Positions 8,910-18,513 of a stretch of 64,000 bases of DNA are shown piece by piece. Both the position numbers and the translations under genes were made by a program. Position 1 is the first letter of the stretch. Each line of letters opens with the position of its first letter. Source of the stretch: an uncultured Erwinia sp. (GTDB lineage: Bacteria > Pseudomonadota > Gammaproteobacteria > Enterobacterales > Enterobacteriaceae); NCBI GenBank assembly GCA_913775305.1, contig CAJYIY010000082.1:1-64000 (forward strand), in the 5' to 3' direction. A model generated the notes under the pieces. That model was not told the origin of the DNA. It made no database searches and worked only from the letters and a program-made list of their open reading frames with translations.

Positions 8910-10133
8910 TTACTTCAGTTTACGCATCACCAGGGTAGCGTTGGTGCCGCCGAAACCGAAGCTGTTGGACATGACGGTGGTCAGTTCACGCTCGGTTGGT
9001 TTGGTGATGATATCCAGGCCTTCAGCGGCCGGATCCAGTTCGTCGATGTTGATACTTGGCGCAATAAAGCCGTGTTCCATCATCAGCAGCGAGTAGATAG
9101 CCTCCTGCACGCCAGCGGCGCCCAGCGAGTGGCCGGTCATCGCTTTAGTTGCCGACATCGCCGGAGTTTTGTCCGGGAACACTGCACGGATGGCGCCCAG
9201 CTCTTTCACATCACCGACCGGGGTAGAGGTGCCGTGGGTGTTGAGGTAATCAACCGGCGTATCCACGCCTTCCATCGCCATACGCATGCAGCGCATTGCG
9301 CCTTCGCCTGATGGCGCGACCATGTCAGCACCGTCAGAGGTTGCACCGTAGCCGACAATCTCAGCATAAATATGCGCACCACGCGCCAGCGCATGCTCCA
9401 GCTCTTCGACCACCACCATGCCGCCACCGCCAGCGATAACAAAGCCGTCACGGCTGGTATCATAGGTACGGGACGCTTTTTCAGGGGTTTCGTTGTATTT
9501 CGTCGAGAGTGCGCCCATGGCGTCAAACTCACAGGACATTTCCCAGCACAGCTCTTCACCGCCACCGGCGAAAACGATGTCCTGCTTGCCCAGCTGAATT
9601 TGCTCAACCGCGTTACCGATGCAGTGTGCAGAGGTCGCACAGGCGGAGCTGATTGAGTAGTTCACACCGTGAATTTTGAACGGGGTCGCCAGACAGGCAG
9701 AAACGCCGGAGGCCATCGCCTTGGTCACCATGTAGGGACCTACGCCACGCAGGCCTTTAGCACGCATACCGTCCACGCTGGCCGCCTGATAGAACGGGGA
9801 GCCGCCGCCGGAACCGGCAACCAGGCCTACACGCGGGTTGTTCTGATACTGCTCATCAGTCAGGCCGGAATCCTTTACGGCATCCTGCATAGCAAGAAAA
9901 GCATAGATAGAAGCATCGCTCATAAAACGCAGCATTTTGCGATCGATACGTGCGGAGATGTCGTCTTTAGACAATTTGACATTACCCCAGACGTGACTAC
10001 GCATACCGGAATCTTTCAGCTCCTGGGAGAAGGTAATACCAGAACGTCCTTCGCGTAAAGACGCCAGAACTTCTTCCTGGTTATTACCAATACTGGATAC
10101 GATTCCAAGACCAGTAATCACAGCACGTTTCAT
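8910..10133 (-). CDS. fabB: 3-oxoacyl-[acyl-carrier-protein] synthase I (KAS I)
   Basis: Cytoplasmic condensing enzyme that elongates acyl-ACP and is needed for unsaturated fatty acid synthesis. 407 residues, one more than E. coli FabB. The N-terminus '[19 protein letters not shown]' and nucleophile motif '[10 protein letters not shown]' (Cys near 163) are plain. The two catalytic histidines lie in '[11 protein letters not shown]' near 298 and 'TGHSLGAAG' near 333; the C-terminus has '[13 protein letters not shown]'. The upstream region holds adjacent FabR and FadR operator sequences, matching E. coli dual control. It is separated from yfcJ by the ABC operon. Confidence 0.97.
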   Translation of the reverse strand: MKRAVITGLGIVSSIGNNQEEVLASLREGRSGITFSQELKDSGMRSHVWGNVKLSKDDISARIDRKMLRFMSDASIYAFLAMQDAVKDSGLTDEQYQNNPRVGLVAGSGGGSPFYQAASVDGMRAKGLRGVGPYMVTKAMASGVSACLATPFKIHGVNYSISSACATSAHCIGNAVEQIQLGKQDIVFAGGGEELCWEMSCEFDAMGALSTKYNETPEKASRTYDTSRDGFVIAGGGGMVVVEELEHALARGAHIYAEIVGYGATSDGADMVAPSGEGAMRCMRMAMEGVDTPVDYLNTHGTSTPVGDVKELGAIRAVFPDKTPAMSATKAMTGHSLGAAGVQEAIYSLLMMEHGFIAPSINIDELDPAAEGLDIITKPTERELTTVMSNSFGFGGTNATLVMRKLK

Positions 10134-10178
10134 TCAATACCTCTTTTACTTCTATTATTAGGATTCGACACGCACTTT

Positions 10179-10196
10179 AGCTTACAGTTGTACGCC
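10179..10196. promoter_or_regulatory. Putative FabR operator of fabB
   Basis: The 18-mer AGCTTACAGTTGTACGCC matches the known FabR palindrome AGCGTACANNTGTACGCT at all but two defined positions. It lies 46 bp upstream of the fabB start, as in E. coli, where FabR represses fabB according to the unsaturated/saturated acyl ratio. Confidence 0.7.
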
Positions 10197-10197
10197 G

Positions 10198-10212
10198 AAC
10201 AAGTCCGATCAG
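10198..10212. promoter_or_regulatory. Putative FadR activator site of fabB
   Basis: On the minus strand the bases read CTGATCGGACTTGTT, the FadR site pattern (T-G-x-T-C-x-G-A-C) that I recall for E. coli fabB, located immediately upstream of the FabR palindrome. FadR activates fabB in E. coli. Confidence 0.65.
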
Positions 10213-10290
10213 CGTTTTCCTTGTGTAAATTTGCGTAGCCTCACCCGGCTGGTTAGAATCCCGGCACCGCCTGAGCAATGAGCCTTTTCC

Positions 10291-12291
10291 GTGAAAACTG
10301 CCCCAATTGAGTACGCCGCGCTAAGCTGGAACGATCAGGGTACACCTGTATCCCGAGCGTTTGATGACGTCTATTTCTCCAACCAGAATGGTCTGAAAGA
10401 GACGGAATACGTTTTCCTTAACGGTAACGGCCTGCCCGATCGTTTTGCTCAGCATCCGCGCGATCTCTTTATCGCTGCCGAGACCGGTTTCGGCACCGGT
10501 TTAAATTTTCTTATGCTGTGGCAGGCGTTCGATCGCTTCCGCCAGCAGCAGCCCGACGCCATGCTTCAGCGCCTGCATTTCATCAGCTGCGAGAAATTCC
10601 CGCTCAGCCCTGACGATTTAGCCGCCGCACATGCCAGCTGGCCGGAGCTGGAACCCTGGGCACGGGCATTGCGTGAACAGTGGCCTTCTGCACTGGCAGG
10701 CTGTCATCGTCTGCTGCTGGACGACGGTCGCATCACCCTGGACCTGTGGTTTGGCGATATTAATCAACTTATTCACACTTTTGATGACACGCTGAATCAT
10801 CAGGTCGATGCCTGGTTCCTTGACGGCTTTGCGCCGTCCAAAAACCCGGATATGTGGACCGATGGGCTGTTCAGCTGTATGGCGCGGCTGGCGCGACCGG
10901 GTGCCACGCTGGCTACCTTCACCTGTGCCGGATTCGTGCGTCGTGGGCTGCTGGCGGCCGGTTTCAGCGTCAGCAAGCGCAAAGGGTACGGGCAGAAGCG
11001 TGAAATGCTGGTGGGCCATCTGCCTGCCGCTATTGAGGCCCCGATGCAGGCTCCGTGGTATGCCCGCCCTGCCGCCAGCGGTGACGACATCGCGCTGATT
11101 GGCGGCGGTGTTGCCAGCGCGCTGCTGGCCAACGCCCTGCTCCGTCGCGGTAAGCGGGTCACACTATACAGCGAGGCATCCGCGCCTGCCGGGGGCGCCT
11201 CCGGCAATCGCCAGGGCGCGCTTTATCCTTTACTGACCCATCACGATCCGGCGCTGGCGACCTTCTTCCCCACCGCCTTTACCTTTGCGCGGCGCATGTA
11301 TGACGCGCTGAGCGTTCCCTTTGAGCACGACTGGTGCGGCGTGACCCAGCTCGGCTGGGATCAAAAAAGTCAGGATAAGATCGCCAATATGCTGGCGATG
11401 AATCTCCCCGCCGATATTGCCCACGCGGTGGATGCCGCAGACGTTCAGGCGATAACCGGCGTGGCCACCGGCTGCAGTGGCATTACCTATCCGGCGGGCG
11501 GCTGGCTCTCCCCAGCCGAACTCACCGCAGGTCTGATTCGGCTGGCCTGCGAGCAGGGGATGGCGATGCACTGGCAGCATGAACTGACCGCATTAGATCG
11601 CCATCAGGATGAATGGCAGCTGCGTTTCAGCGATCGGGAACCGGTACGGCATCGTAACGTGGTGCTGTGCAGCGGCCATCGCCTTGCCGACCTCAGCCAG
11701 AGCGAAAAGCTGCCGGTGTACGCGGTGGGTGGCCAGGTCAGCCATGTGACAGGCGGCAGCGGGCTGGCGGCGCTCAGGCAGGTATTGTGCTATGACGGCT
11801 ACCTCACCCCCGTCAGCCCGCAGTATCAGCAGCACTGCATCGGTGCCAGCTACCGCCGCGGCGACAGCAGTACCGACTACCGCGACCAGGATCAGCAGGA
11901 AAATCGTGCCCGCCTGCTGCGCTGCCTGCCGCAGGCGGAATGGGCTGAAGAGATTGATATCAGTGCCGGATCGGCCCGCTGCGGCGTGCGCTGCGCCTCA
12001 CGCGACCATCTGCCGTTAATTGGCGCGCTGCCCGATTACGAGCGGCTGATTGAGCAGTACGCAGAGCTTTCACAACAGCCGGAGCTGGCCAAACCCGCAC
12101 CGGTCCACGACGGTATTTTCCTGTTAGGGGCATTAGGTTCACGCGGCCTGTGCAGTGGCCCGCTGGCGGCAGAAATTCTTGCCGCACAGCTGTGTGGCGA
12201 ACCGATACCGCTGGACAGCGCCACGCTGGCCGCAATTAACCCAAACCGCTACTGGGTTCGCAGGCTGCTCAAAGGTCGGCCATTGAGATAA
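10291..12291 (+). CDS. mnmC: Bifunctional tRNA 5-methylaminomethyl-2-thiouridine biosynthesis protein MnmC
   Basis: Modifies wobble U34 of tRNAs: the C-terminal FAD domain converts cmnm5(s2)U to nm5(s2)U and the N-terminal SAM methyltransferase makes mnm5(s2)U. 666 residues, the usual size. The GTG start at 10291 is chosen because '[17 protein letters not shown]' aligns with the family N-terminus; the nearby ATG at 10278 is out of frame. The methyltransferase domain shows '[13 protein letters not shown]' near residue 65; '[15 protein letters not shown]' near 175 is the DGFxP motif. The FAD domain begins at '[18 protein letters not shown]' near 268. '[14 protein letters not shown]' is the conserved C-terminal motif. 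It diverges from fabB, as in E. coli. Confidence 0.96.
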   Translation: MKTAPIEYAALSWNDQGTPVSRAFDDVYFSNQNGLKETEYVFLNGNGLPDRFAQHPRDLFIAAETGFGTGLNFLMLWQAFDRFRQQQPDAMLQRLHFISCEKFPLSPDDLAAAHASWPELEPWARALREQWPSALAGCHRLLLDDGRITLDLWFGDINQLIHTFDDTLNHQVDAWFLDGFAPSKNPDMWTDGLFSCMARLARPGATLATFTCAGFVRRGLLAAGFSVSKRKGYGQKREMLVGHLPAAIEAPMQAPWYARPAASGDDIALIGGGVASALLANALLRRGKRVTLYSEASAPAGGASGNRQGALYPLLTHHDPALATFFPTAFTFARRMYDALSVPFEHDWCGVTQLGWDQKSQDKIANMLAMNLPADIAHAVDAADVQAITGVATGCSGITYPAGGWLSPAELTAGLIRLACEQGMAMHWQHELTALDRHQDEWQLRFSDREPVRHRNVVLCSGHRLADLSQSEKLPVYAVGGQVSHVTGGSGLAALRQVLCYDGYLTPVSPQYQQHCIGASYRRGDSSTDYRDQDQQENRARLLRCLPQAEWAEEIDISAGSARCGVRCASRDHLPLIGALPDYERLIEQYAELSQQPELAKPAPVHDGIFLLGALGSRGLCSGPLAAEILAAQLCGEPIPLDSATLAAINPNRYWVRRLLKGRPLR

Positions 12292-12367
12292 TTCTTATCA
12301 TTTAATCTAAACGTGCGATTACCGGTTAATTCGCTTAACAGCCAATAAGTAAATCGCCTAAAATTTT

Positions 12368-12394
12368 AAAACCCATGCTTGTACCATGGGTTTT
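12368..12394. terminator. Terminator-like hairpin after mnmC
   Basis: Ten-base stem AAAACCCATG / CATGGGTTTT with a 7-base loop, flanked by A on the left and T on the right. Probably ends mnmC transcription and insulates the following operon. Confidence 0.6.
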
Positions 12395-12454
12395 ATGACT
12401 TCAGGCCGGGCCCTTTCCTCTGGACTTGCCCCACCTTCAACGGATGATTCAGCT

Positions 12455-12925
12455 ATGCACTTCATGCTTAACGGCAGGCACGTCGAAATCGACGATGCGC
12501 TGTCTGATACTCCCCTGCTCTATATTCTGCGTAATGATTTCCAGCTTAACGGCCCCAAATACGGCTGCGGCGTTGGGGAATGCGGTGCCTGCACCATTCA
12601 TATTAATGGCGTCGCCGCACGCTCATGCAGCATCCCCGCTGGCAGCGCGGCAGGTAAAACCATTGTGACGCTGGAAGGCCTGGCTGAGGGGACGCAGCTG
12701 CATCCTGTTCAGCAGGGATTTATTGAAGAGCAGGCAGCGCAGTGCGGCTACTGCGCCAACGGCATGATTATGACCCTGGTGGCGCTGTTCACCCGCCAGC
12801 CTGATGCCTCCGATCAGCAGATCAAAAGCGAACTGGCATTCAATCTTTGCCGCTGCGGCACTCATCTGGAAATCCTGCGTGCAGCGGAAAAAGCACGGGC
12901 GATTATTGCCGGGGGACAGTCGTAA
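12455..12925 (+). CDS. iorA: 2Fe-2S subunit of an isoquinoline 1-oxidoreductase-type molybdenum hydroxylase
   Basis: Small electron-transfer subunit (156 residues) of a xanthine-oxidase-family enzyme. The plant-ferredoxin cluster is bound by 'YGCGVGECGACTI' (residues 40-52) with a further Cys near 62. The C-terminal domain binds the second cluster with 'QCGYCANGMIM' near 100 and 'LCRCGTH' near 135. The ATG at 12455 gives the normal N-terminus 'MHFMLNGRHVEID'; its ribosome site is weak. It has no signal peptide, so it would have to be exported together with the Tat-signal-bearing large subunit. First gene of a tightly overlapping five-gene operon. Confidence 0.86.
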   Translation: MHFMLNGRHVEIDDALSDTPLLYILRNDFQLNGPKYGCGVGECGACTIHINGVAARSCSIPAGSAAGKTIVTLEGLAEGTQLHPVQQGFIEEQAAQCGYCANGMIMTLVALFTRQPDASDQQIKSELAFNLCRCGTHLEILRAAEKARAIIAGGQS

Positions 12926-15177
12926 TGAATACGTTTGCCCTAACCCGACGTCGCCTGCTTCAGGCCGGTGGCTTCCTCAGCGTCAGCGCTATGCTGCCCC
13001 ACTCCGCGCTGGCATCCGGCACGCCCGACTCCGCTTTCCCGGTGAGCGAACGTTCAAAGACTCAACTGGGCAGCTTTATTGCGCTCTCCGCTGACGGTCG
13101 CGTGACCGCGTTCAACGGCCATGTTGATCTGGGCACCGGCGTGCGTACCGCACTGACACAGTACGTTGCCGATGCCCTTGACGTGGAGTTCAGCGCGGTC
13201 ACCATGATCCTTGGAAATACCTCGCTGACCCCCGACCAGGGGCCGACCATCGCCAGCTCCACGTTACAGGTTACAGCCATTCCCCTGCGCAAGGCCGCCA
13301 GCCAGCTGCGTCAGCAGCTGATTCAGCTGGCCGCCGCTGCGATGAAGGTGCCTGCTGAACAGCTGCACACCGAAGCAGGATGGGTGGTGGACAGCCACAC
13401 TCCAGCCCGCCGACTAAGCTACGGACAGCTGGCCAGCAACGAGGACAGCAATCTACCCCTCGACCCGGATACGCCTTTGAACACCGCCACCCCGCGCTAT
13501 GTCGGCCAGTCGGTTGCCCGCGTGGATATTCCCGCTAAAGTCACCGGAAAGCTGAGCTGGATCCACGATTTACGCCTGCCGGGTATGCTGCATGGCCGCG
13601 TCATCCGCCCACCTTATCCGGGTACCGACAGCAGCGCCCCACTGGGCCACAGTCTGATTTCCGTGGATGAAAGTTCGGTCGCTCACCTGCGGGGCATTGT
13701 GAAAATCGTGGTTAAGCATGATTTTGTCGGCATCGTTGCCCGCCGCGAGGAGCAGGCTATCGCCGCCATGCGCGCACTGAAAGTAGAGTGGCAGCCCTGG
13801 GCACAGGTCCCTGCACTGGATCCTGAAAGCCTGCCGGTCACGCTGGCTGACTGTGCGAAAAGCCCGCGCGTATTGCGTGAAGATGCGGAAATCGACGGGG
13901 CGCTGAACGAACGTCATATCGCCATCGATGCCGATTACGTCTGGCCCTACCAGCTACACGGTTCTATTGGTCCCTCGTGTGCGGTGGCCGATGTCAGCGC
14001 ACGCCAGGCGGTGATCTGGTCCGGCACGCAAAACCCTCACGACCTGCGCCGCGATCTGTCGCTGCTGCTGAATATGGACACCGGCTGGATTGAAGTTAAG
14101 CGCATGGAAGCCTCCGGCTGCTATGGCCGTAACTGCGCGGATGATGTCTCCGCGGATGCTGCACTGCTGTCGCAGGCAACGGGCCATCCGGTTCGCGTTC
14201 AGCTGATGCGCGAGCAGGAAGCCGCGTGGGAGCCTAAAGGTAGCGGGCAGCTAATGCGCGTGCGCGGTGGCCTGGACAAGGATTTACAGGTTTCCTGCTA
14301 TCAACTGCACACCTGTTACCCCTCGAATAACGCCACCACCTTACCGCTGCTGCTAACACGCAAAGTCGAGAACAAGCCGGACGTACAAACGATGGGCGAT
14401 CGCTCCGCGATTCCCCAGTACCGCTTCCCGCAGATGCGCGTGGTCTGTGAAGATGCCGCCCCGCTGGTGCGCGCCTCGTGGATGCGCGGCGTATCGGCGA
14501 TGCCTAACGTGTTTGCCCACGAGAGCTGGCTGGATGAAGCAGCCTGGCGCGCCGGGCAGGATCCTGTCGCTTTTCGTATGCCGTCCATCCAGGATAGCCG
14601 GGCCATCGCGCTTATCAACGCCGTAAAGAAGCTGGCCAATTGGCAGGAGGGCCCTGCCCACCGCCAGCAGCAGCAGGGCGATATTCTGCGCGGGCGCGGC
14701 TTTGCGTGGGCGCGCTACTTCCACAGCAAATTCCCCGGCTTCGGGGCAGCATGGGCGGCATGGGTCTGCGATCTGACGGTCAACCGCAGGACCGGCGTAG
14801 TGAAAATTGACAAGGTTTACGTCACGCACGACTGCGGACAGATGGTGAATCCGGCGGGAGTCCGTCATCAGGTTCACGGCAATATCATTCAGTGCTGCAG
14901 CCGGGTATTGAAAGAGACCGTCACCTTTGACGATCGCGGCACCACCTCGCTGGAGTGGGGAAGCTATCCGCTGCTGCGTTTTGACGAGCTGCCCGAAGTC
15001 GAAATTCAACTTCTGGCGTATCCCGAAGAGCCGGCAATGGGTGCGGGTGAATCAGCTTCGGTTCCCGGCCCGGCGGCCATTGCCAATGCGCTATTTGACG
15101 CCACGGGAAGGCGTTTCCGCGCCCCTCCGTTTACCCCAGAGCGAGTGCTACAGGTTTTACAGGGAGCAGAAAAATGA
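12925..15177 (+). CDS. iorB: Molybdopterin-binding large subunit of an isoquinoline 1-oxidoreductase-type dehydrogenase (Tat-exported)
   Basis: Catalytic subunit, 750 residues, with the molybdopterin-cytosine-dinucleotide cofactor. The start at 12925 (TAATG, one-base overlap with the 2Fe-2S gene) gives an N-terminus with a twin-arginine signal, 'LTRRRLLQAGGFLSV' followed by 'HSALASG'; so the enzyme is probably folded and exported to the periplasm. 'NGHVDLGTGVRTALTQ' near residue 65 and 'QNPHDLRRDLSLLL' near 370 are family landmarks. 'MGAGESASVPGPAAIANAL' near 715 holds the catalytic Glu. Likely substrates are N-heterocycles or aldehydes; the exact one cannot be read. Confidence 0.85.
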   Translation: MNTFALTRRRLLQAGGFLSVSAMLPHSALASGTPDSAFPVSERSKTQLGSFIALSADGRVTAFNGHVDLGTGVRTALTQYVADALDVEFSAVTMILGNTSLTPDQGPTIASSTLQVTAIPLRKAASQLRQQLIQLAAAAMKVPAEQLHTEAGWVVDSHTPARRLSYGQLASNEDSNLPLDPDTPLNTATPRYVGQSVARVDIPAKVTGKLSWIHDLRLPGMLHGRVIRPPYPGTDSSAPLGHSLISVDESSVAHLRGIVKIVVKHDFVGIVARREEQAIAAMRALKVEWQPWAQVPALDPESLPVTLADCAKSPRVLREDAEIDGALNERHIAIDADYVWPYQLHGSIGPSCAVADVSARQAVIWSGTQNPHDLRRDLSLLLNMDTGWIEVKRMEASGCYGRNCADDVSADAALLSQATGHPVRVQLMREQEAAWEPKGSGQLMRVRGGLDKDLQVSCYQLHTCYPSNNATTLPLLLTRKVENKPDVQTMGDRSAIPQYRFPQMRVVCEDAAPLVRASWMRGVSAMPNVFAHESWLDEAAWRAGQDPVAFRMPSIQDSRAIALINAVKKLANWQEGPAHRQQQQGDILRGRGFAWARYFHSKFPGFGAAWAAWVCDLTVNRRTGVVKIDKVYVTHDCGQMVNPAGVRHQVHGNIIQCCSRVLKETVTFDDRGTTSLEWGSYPLLRFDELPEVEIQLLAYPEEPAMGAGESASVPGPAAIANALFDATGRRFRAPPFTPERVLQVLQGAEK

Positions 15178-16469
15178 ACCGCTGGAAAAAAAGAGCCCTT
15201 TCGCTGTCCGTGCTGGTGCTGGTCGCCGGTGCGGTCATGCTGGTATTCAGCCTTCAGCCGGAGATTGATCCGGTGGCACCGCCGCTGGCCAGCCAGTTCA
15301 GCGCCGAACAAATTGCACGCGGGAAGACCCTGGCCGCACTGGGCGACTGCAGCGTTTGCCACACCCGTACTGGCGGTCCACGCGATGCCGGGGGAATGGC
15401 GTTTGAAACACAGTTCGGCACTATCTACAGCAGCAATATCACCCCGGACGTTGAAACCGGTATCGGTAACTGGTCTTATCCCGCTTTTAAACGCGCGATG
15501 CGCTACGGCATTAACCGCGAGGGACATTACCTCTACCCGGCGTTCCCCTATACCTCCTTCACCCTCAGCCGGGATAAGGATTTACAGGACCTGTATGCGT
15601 GGCTGATGGTTCAGCCCGCGGTAAACTACCGTCCACCGCAAGCCACAATGCATTTTCCCTTCAACATTCGTCAGGGTATGTTTGCCTGGAACTGGCTTTT
15701 TCTGAAGCCCGGACCGGTCCCGGCGAACCCTCAGCAGAGTGAAGAGTGGAACCGGGGTGCCTACCTGGGAGAAGGACTGGGACACTGTAGCGCCTGCCAC
15801 TCACCACGCAATCTGGCCGGCGCGGAAAAAGGCGGTAGCCAGCATCTCAGCGGCGGTATCGCAGAAGGATGGAGCGCTCCGGCGCTCAACGCCAATTCCC
15901 CCGCACCGACCCCCTGGAACCATCAACAGCTGGTCGAGTTTATGCGCAAGGGCTATACCAGCGCTCACGGCGTGGCGGCCGGTCCGATGGGCCCGGTGAT
16001 TACCGAGGGATTGTCGCAGCTGCCGGACAAAGATTTACAGGCGATTGCCACCTGGCTGGTCAGCTTCCAGCCGATTTCGTCGGACCAGGCTAAAGTGACC
16101 GGTCACCAGGCCGAGCCGCACATGATGCTGGCGAACTCACCGGGAGCCCGCCAGTTCGCAGGCTCCTGCATGTCCTGCCACGCGCAGAGTATCGGGCCTG
16201 TGCTTTACGGCGTGCGGCCCTCGCTGATACTCAACAGTAATCTCTACAGCGACAGCCCTGACAACCTGATCCGTATCGTACTGGATGGTATCCCGCATCC
16301 GGCCACCGATGGACTGGGCAGTATGCCCGGCTTCCGCCACCTGTTGAATAATCAGCAAATTGCGATTTTGCTGAATTATCTGCGTACCGATGTGGCACAG
16401 CGCCCATCCTGGCCGGACCTGAACCATCGTGTTGATGCCATCCGCCAGCAAACGGCAGAAAAACCGTGA
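15174..16469 (+). CDS. Membrane-anchored tri-haem cytochrome c
   Basis: Electron-acceptor subunit for the molybdenum hydroxylase, 431 residues. An N-terminal hydrophobic segment (residues 8-25, 'LSLSVLVLVAGAVMLVFSL') acts as signal or anchor. Three haem attachment motifs are present: CSVCH near 60, CSACH near 205 and CSCMSCH-type 'GSCMSCH' near 320. The layout matches three-domain cytochromes of alcohol, aldehyde and gluconate dehydrogenases that pass electrons to ubiquinone. It overlaps the large-subunit gene by 4 bp (ATGA) and the next gene by 4 bp (GTGA). Confidence 0.88.
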   Translation: MNRWKKRALSLSVLVLVAGAVMLVFSLQPEIDPVAPPLASQFSAEQIARGKTLAALGDCSVCHTRTGGPRDAGGMAFETQFGTIYSSNITPDVETGIGNWSYPAFKRAMRYGINREGHYLYPAFPYTSFTLSRDKDLQDLYAWLMVQPAVNYRPPQATMHFPFNIRQGMFAWNWLFLKPGPVPANPQQSEEWNRGAYLGEGLGHCSACHSPRNLAGAEKGGSQHLSGGIAEGWSAPALNANSPAPTPWNHQQLVEFMRKGYTSAHGVAAGPMGPVITEGLSQLPDKDLQAIATWLVSFQPISSDQAKVTGHQAEPHMMLANSPGARQFAGSCMSCHAQSIGPVLYGVRPSLILNSNLYSDSPDNLIRIVLDGIPHPATDGLGSMPGFRHLLNNQQIAILLNYLRTDVAQRPSWPDLNHRVDAIRQQTAEKP

Positions 16470-17068
16470 TCGCCAGCACCGGGATCCTGCTGATGGCTGC
16501 GGGCCTGAGCCGCCGCTATCGTCAGCAAAGCGGTCAGCACAAACTTCAGACCCGGCCTGTTGATGACAATCCGTACCCGCTGCTGGAACGCAACCTGCGA
16601 CTGGCTACCGCCGTCGCAGGCCGGCAGGTCAATGTGGTCCTGCGGCCGGAAGAACACCAGATGATCGCCCTTGCCCGTCGCTATGGCTGTACGGTCACGC
16701 TGCTGGCGAGTCCCGGTCTGGGCAGTTCGATTGCCGCAGGTGTGGCAAAATGCCCGGGGTGGACCGGCTGGCTGGTTATGCTGGCCGATATGCCGTGGCT
16801 GCAGCAGCATACGTTGAGGCAGGTACGGCAAATGCTGGAGCATGCGGATACCGTTCGGCCGAGGTGGCAGCAGCAGCCGGGACATCCGGTTGGTTTCGGC
16901 CACGCCCTGCGCCAGTCGCTGCTGACGCTGAGCGGCGATGAAGGCGCGAGCAGTGTTTTAGCGCGCTGTCCGCCGTTGTGGGTTGAGGTCGACGACCCCG
17001 GCTGCGTCTGGGACATCGATGTGCCAGCCGACTGGCAAAAAGAGAGAGAGAACCATGCATTCACCTGA
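16466..17068 (+). CDS. MocA-like molybdenum cofactor cytidylyltransferase
   Basis: Nucleotidyltransferase of the MobA/MocA family, 200 residues, that would turn Mo-molybdopterin into the cytosine-dinucleotide form used by xanthine-oxidase-family enzymes. The N-terminal nucleotide-binding motif is 'ILLMAAGLSRRY' (residues 7-18), slightly altered from the usual LAAGxSxRxG; the metal site is 'LVMLADMPWL' near 105. 'GHPVGFG' near 140 is the family P-V-G-F motif. It uses a GTG start overlapping the cytochrome stop and lies in the operon of its presumed client enzyme. Confidence 0.8.
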   Translation: MIASTGILLMAAGLSRRYRQQSGQHKLQTRPVDDNPYPLLERNLRLATAVAGRQVNVVLRPEEHQMIALARRYGCTVTLLASPGLGSSIAAGVAKCPGWTGWLVMLADMPWLQQHTLRQVRQMLEHADTVRPRWQQQPGHPVGFGHALRQSLLTLSGDEGASSVLARCPPLWVEVDDPGCVWDIDVPADWQKERENHAFT

Positions 17069-18047
17069 TACCAGAGTGCTGGAATTTGCACTGAGCGAGG
17101 CCGGGCAGCACAAAGACCTCTGGCTGTGTACCGTACTTTATACCTGGGGCTCGGCCCCGCGTTCGCCCGGTGCGCTAATGGCCGTCAGCCAGACGGGTGA
17201 GTCGTGCGGCTCTCTGTCCGGCGGCTGCGTTGAAGAACACTTTATGCAGCAGCTGGCGGCGGGTGCTTACCGTATGCCCAGCCAGCGCATACGCTACGGC
17301 GCGGGCAGCAATGTCGCAGAAATCTCACTGCCCTGCGGCGGTAGCCTTGAAGTTCTGGTGGAATATCTACCGGCCACAGCCGGAAACTTAAAGTATCTGC
17401 ACAACATGCTGCTGTCCGTGCGCGGGGAGTTCTCGCTGGAAAAAACGTTAGCGCCCGGCCAGCCCGCCAGGCTCAGACCCTGCCCGTATCTGCAACCCGG
17501 ACCAGTGGTTCATCAGCAGGGATCCACGCTCAGCCTGCGGCTGACTCCCGCGGTGCAGATTATTATTGCCGGACTGTCGCCGGTGGCAGAGTACTGCATC
17601 ACCTTCGCCCACGCCGTGGGCTTCACGGTTCTGGTCTGTGAACATCGCGAAGAGCAGCGGGCGGCTTTCGCACCGCAACAGGCGCTGCCGGAGTTTCCCG
17701 CGCGATACCTTGAACGACACGGATGTGGCCCGAACAGCGCGGTGCTTTGCCTGACCCATGATGCGCGCATCGACGATTTGACGCTGATGGAGGCCTGCCG
17801 GACGCCAGCTTTTTACATCGGCGTGCTGGGCTCTCAGCGCAACAGCGATAAAAGGCGGGAACGACTGCGAAATATTGCCGATCTGGATGAACAGCAGCTG
17901 GCGCGAATTCACGGTCCGGTCGGCCTCGCCATCGGCAGCAAGACGCCCGCTGAAATTGCGCTGGCGATTATTGCCGATATCGTCAGAGTCAAAAATGGCG
18001 CAGGCGTTGACTGTCTTTTACCGGACAGCAGAGTGGAGGTCGCATAA
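17055..18047 (+). CDS. XdhC/CoxI-family molybdenum hydroxylase maturation factor
   Basis: XdhC-type chaperone, 330 residues, thought to bind, sulfurate and insert the molybdenum cofactor. The N-terminal XdhC/CoxI domain shows 'YTWGSAPRSPGALMAV' near residue 30 and 'SLSGGCVEEHF' near 55. The C-terminal Rossmann domain runs from 'QIIIAGLSPVAEYCITFA' near 170 to 'FYIGVLGSQRNSDKR' and 'PVGLAIGSKTPAEIALAI'. The ATG at 17055 follows a purine-rich AGAGAGAGAG stretch; the gene overlaps the MocA-like gene by 14 bp. Last gene of the operon. Confidence 0.83.
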   Translation: MHSPDTRVLEFALSEAGQHKDLWLCTVLYTWGSAPRSPGALMAVSQTGESCGSLSGGCVEEHFMQQLAAGAYRMPSQRIRYGAGSNVAEISLPCGGSLEVLVEYLPATAGNLKYLHNMLLSVRGEFSLEKTLAPGQPARLRPCPYLQPGPVVHQQGSTLSLRLTPAVQIIIAGLSPVAEYCITFAHAVGFTVLVCEHREEQRAAFAPQQALPEFPARYLERHGCGPNSAVLCLTHDARIDDLTLMEACRTPAFYIGVLGSQRNSDKRRERLRNIADLDEQQLARIHGPVGLAIGSKTPAEIALAIIADIVRVKNGAGVDCLLPDSRVEVA

Positions 18048-18152
18048 CTAACCGACAGTAGCGCTGCTGGCGCGGAGTCCTGGCTCAGGTAGAAATGGCT
18101 TAGCGCTGGGTATGGCACAGCGCCGTGCTTCAACCGCGTTGAGAGAGTCGGC

Positions 18153-18185
18153 AAGCCGCAGCGGGATCACCGCCCGCTGTGGCTT
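18153..18185 (+). terminator. Hairpin after the molybdenum hydroxylase operon
   Basis: Stem of about 12 bp (AGCCGCAGCGGG pairing with CCCGCTGTGGCT, one G-U pair), loop of about 7, followed by TTGATTAAA. Lies between the operon end and convergent yfcL. Probably a terminator. Confidence 0.5.
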
Positions 18186-18200
18186 TGATTAAAGACCAGG

Positions 18201-18479
18201 TCAGGCGAGTTGACTTGCCTGACGGAACAGATTTTCCCACATGCCAATTACCAGCGCCCGATCGCGCGGCGACAGTTCGGACTGAATGGTGTTTTCCAGG
18301 CTCTGCTGCATGCGGGCCTGAAGCGCGTCCGGCGTAGGGTCACCGGAGAGTTCAATTTCGGCCACCGCTGCGGTCAGATGGCCACGCAGATAGCCGCTGG
18401 CAAACAGCTCATCATCGCTGGCGTGTTCAACCATATCATCAATCAGGCCCAGAATACGCGCCTCGAATTCATCAATCAT
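18201..18479 (-). CDS. yfcL: YfcL family protein
   Basis: 92-residue protein, same length as E. coli YfcL and nearly identical around '[18 protein letters not shown]' and '[18 protein letters not shown]'. Acidic, soluble, no signal or membrane segment. Function unknown in E. coli. Lies just upstream of epmC's end in the same orientation, as in E. coli, and its position marks the return to backbone order after the inserted operon. Confidence 0.93.
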   Translation of the reverse strand: MIDEFEARILGLIDDMVEHASDDELFASGYLRGHLTAAVAEIELSGDPTPDALQARMQQSLENTIQSELSPRDRALVIGMWENLFRQASQLA

Positions 18480-18513
18480 ATTATTCCTCTGTAGGCTATT
18501 AGCTCCACGTAGA

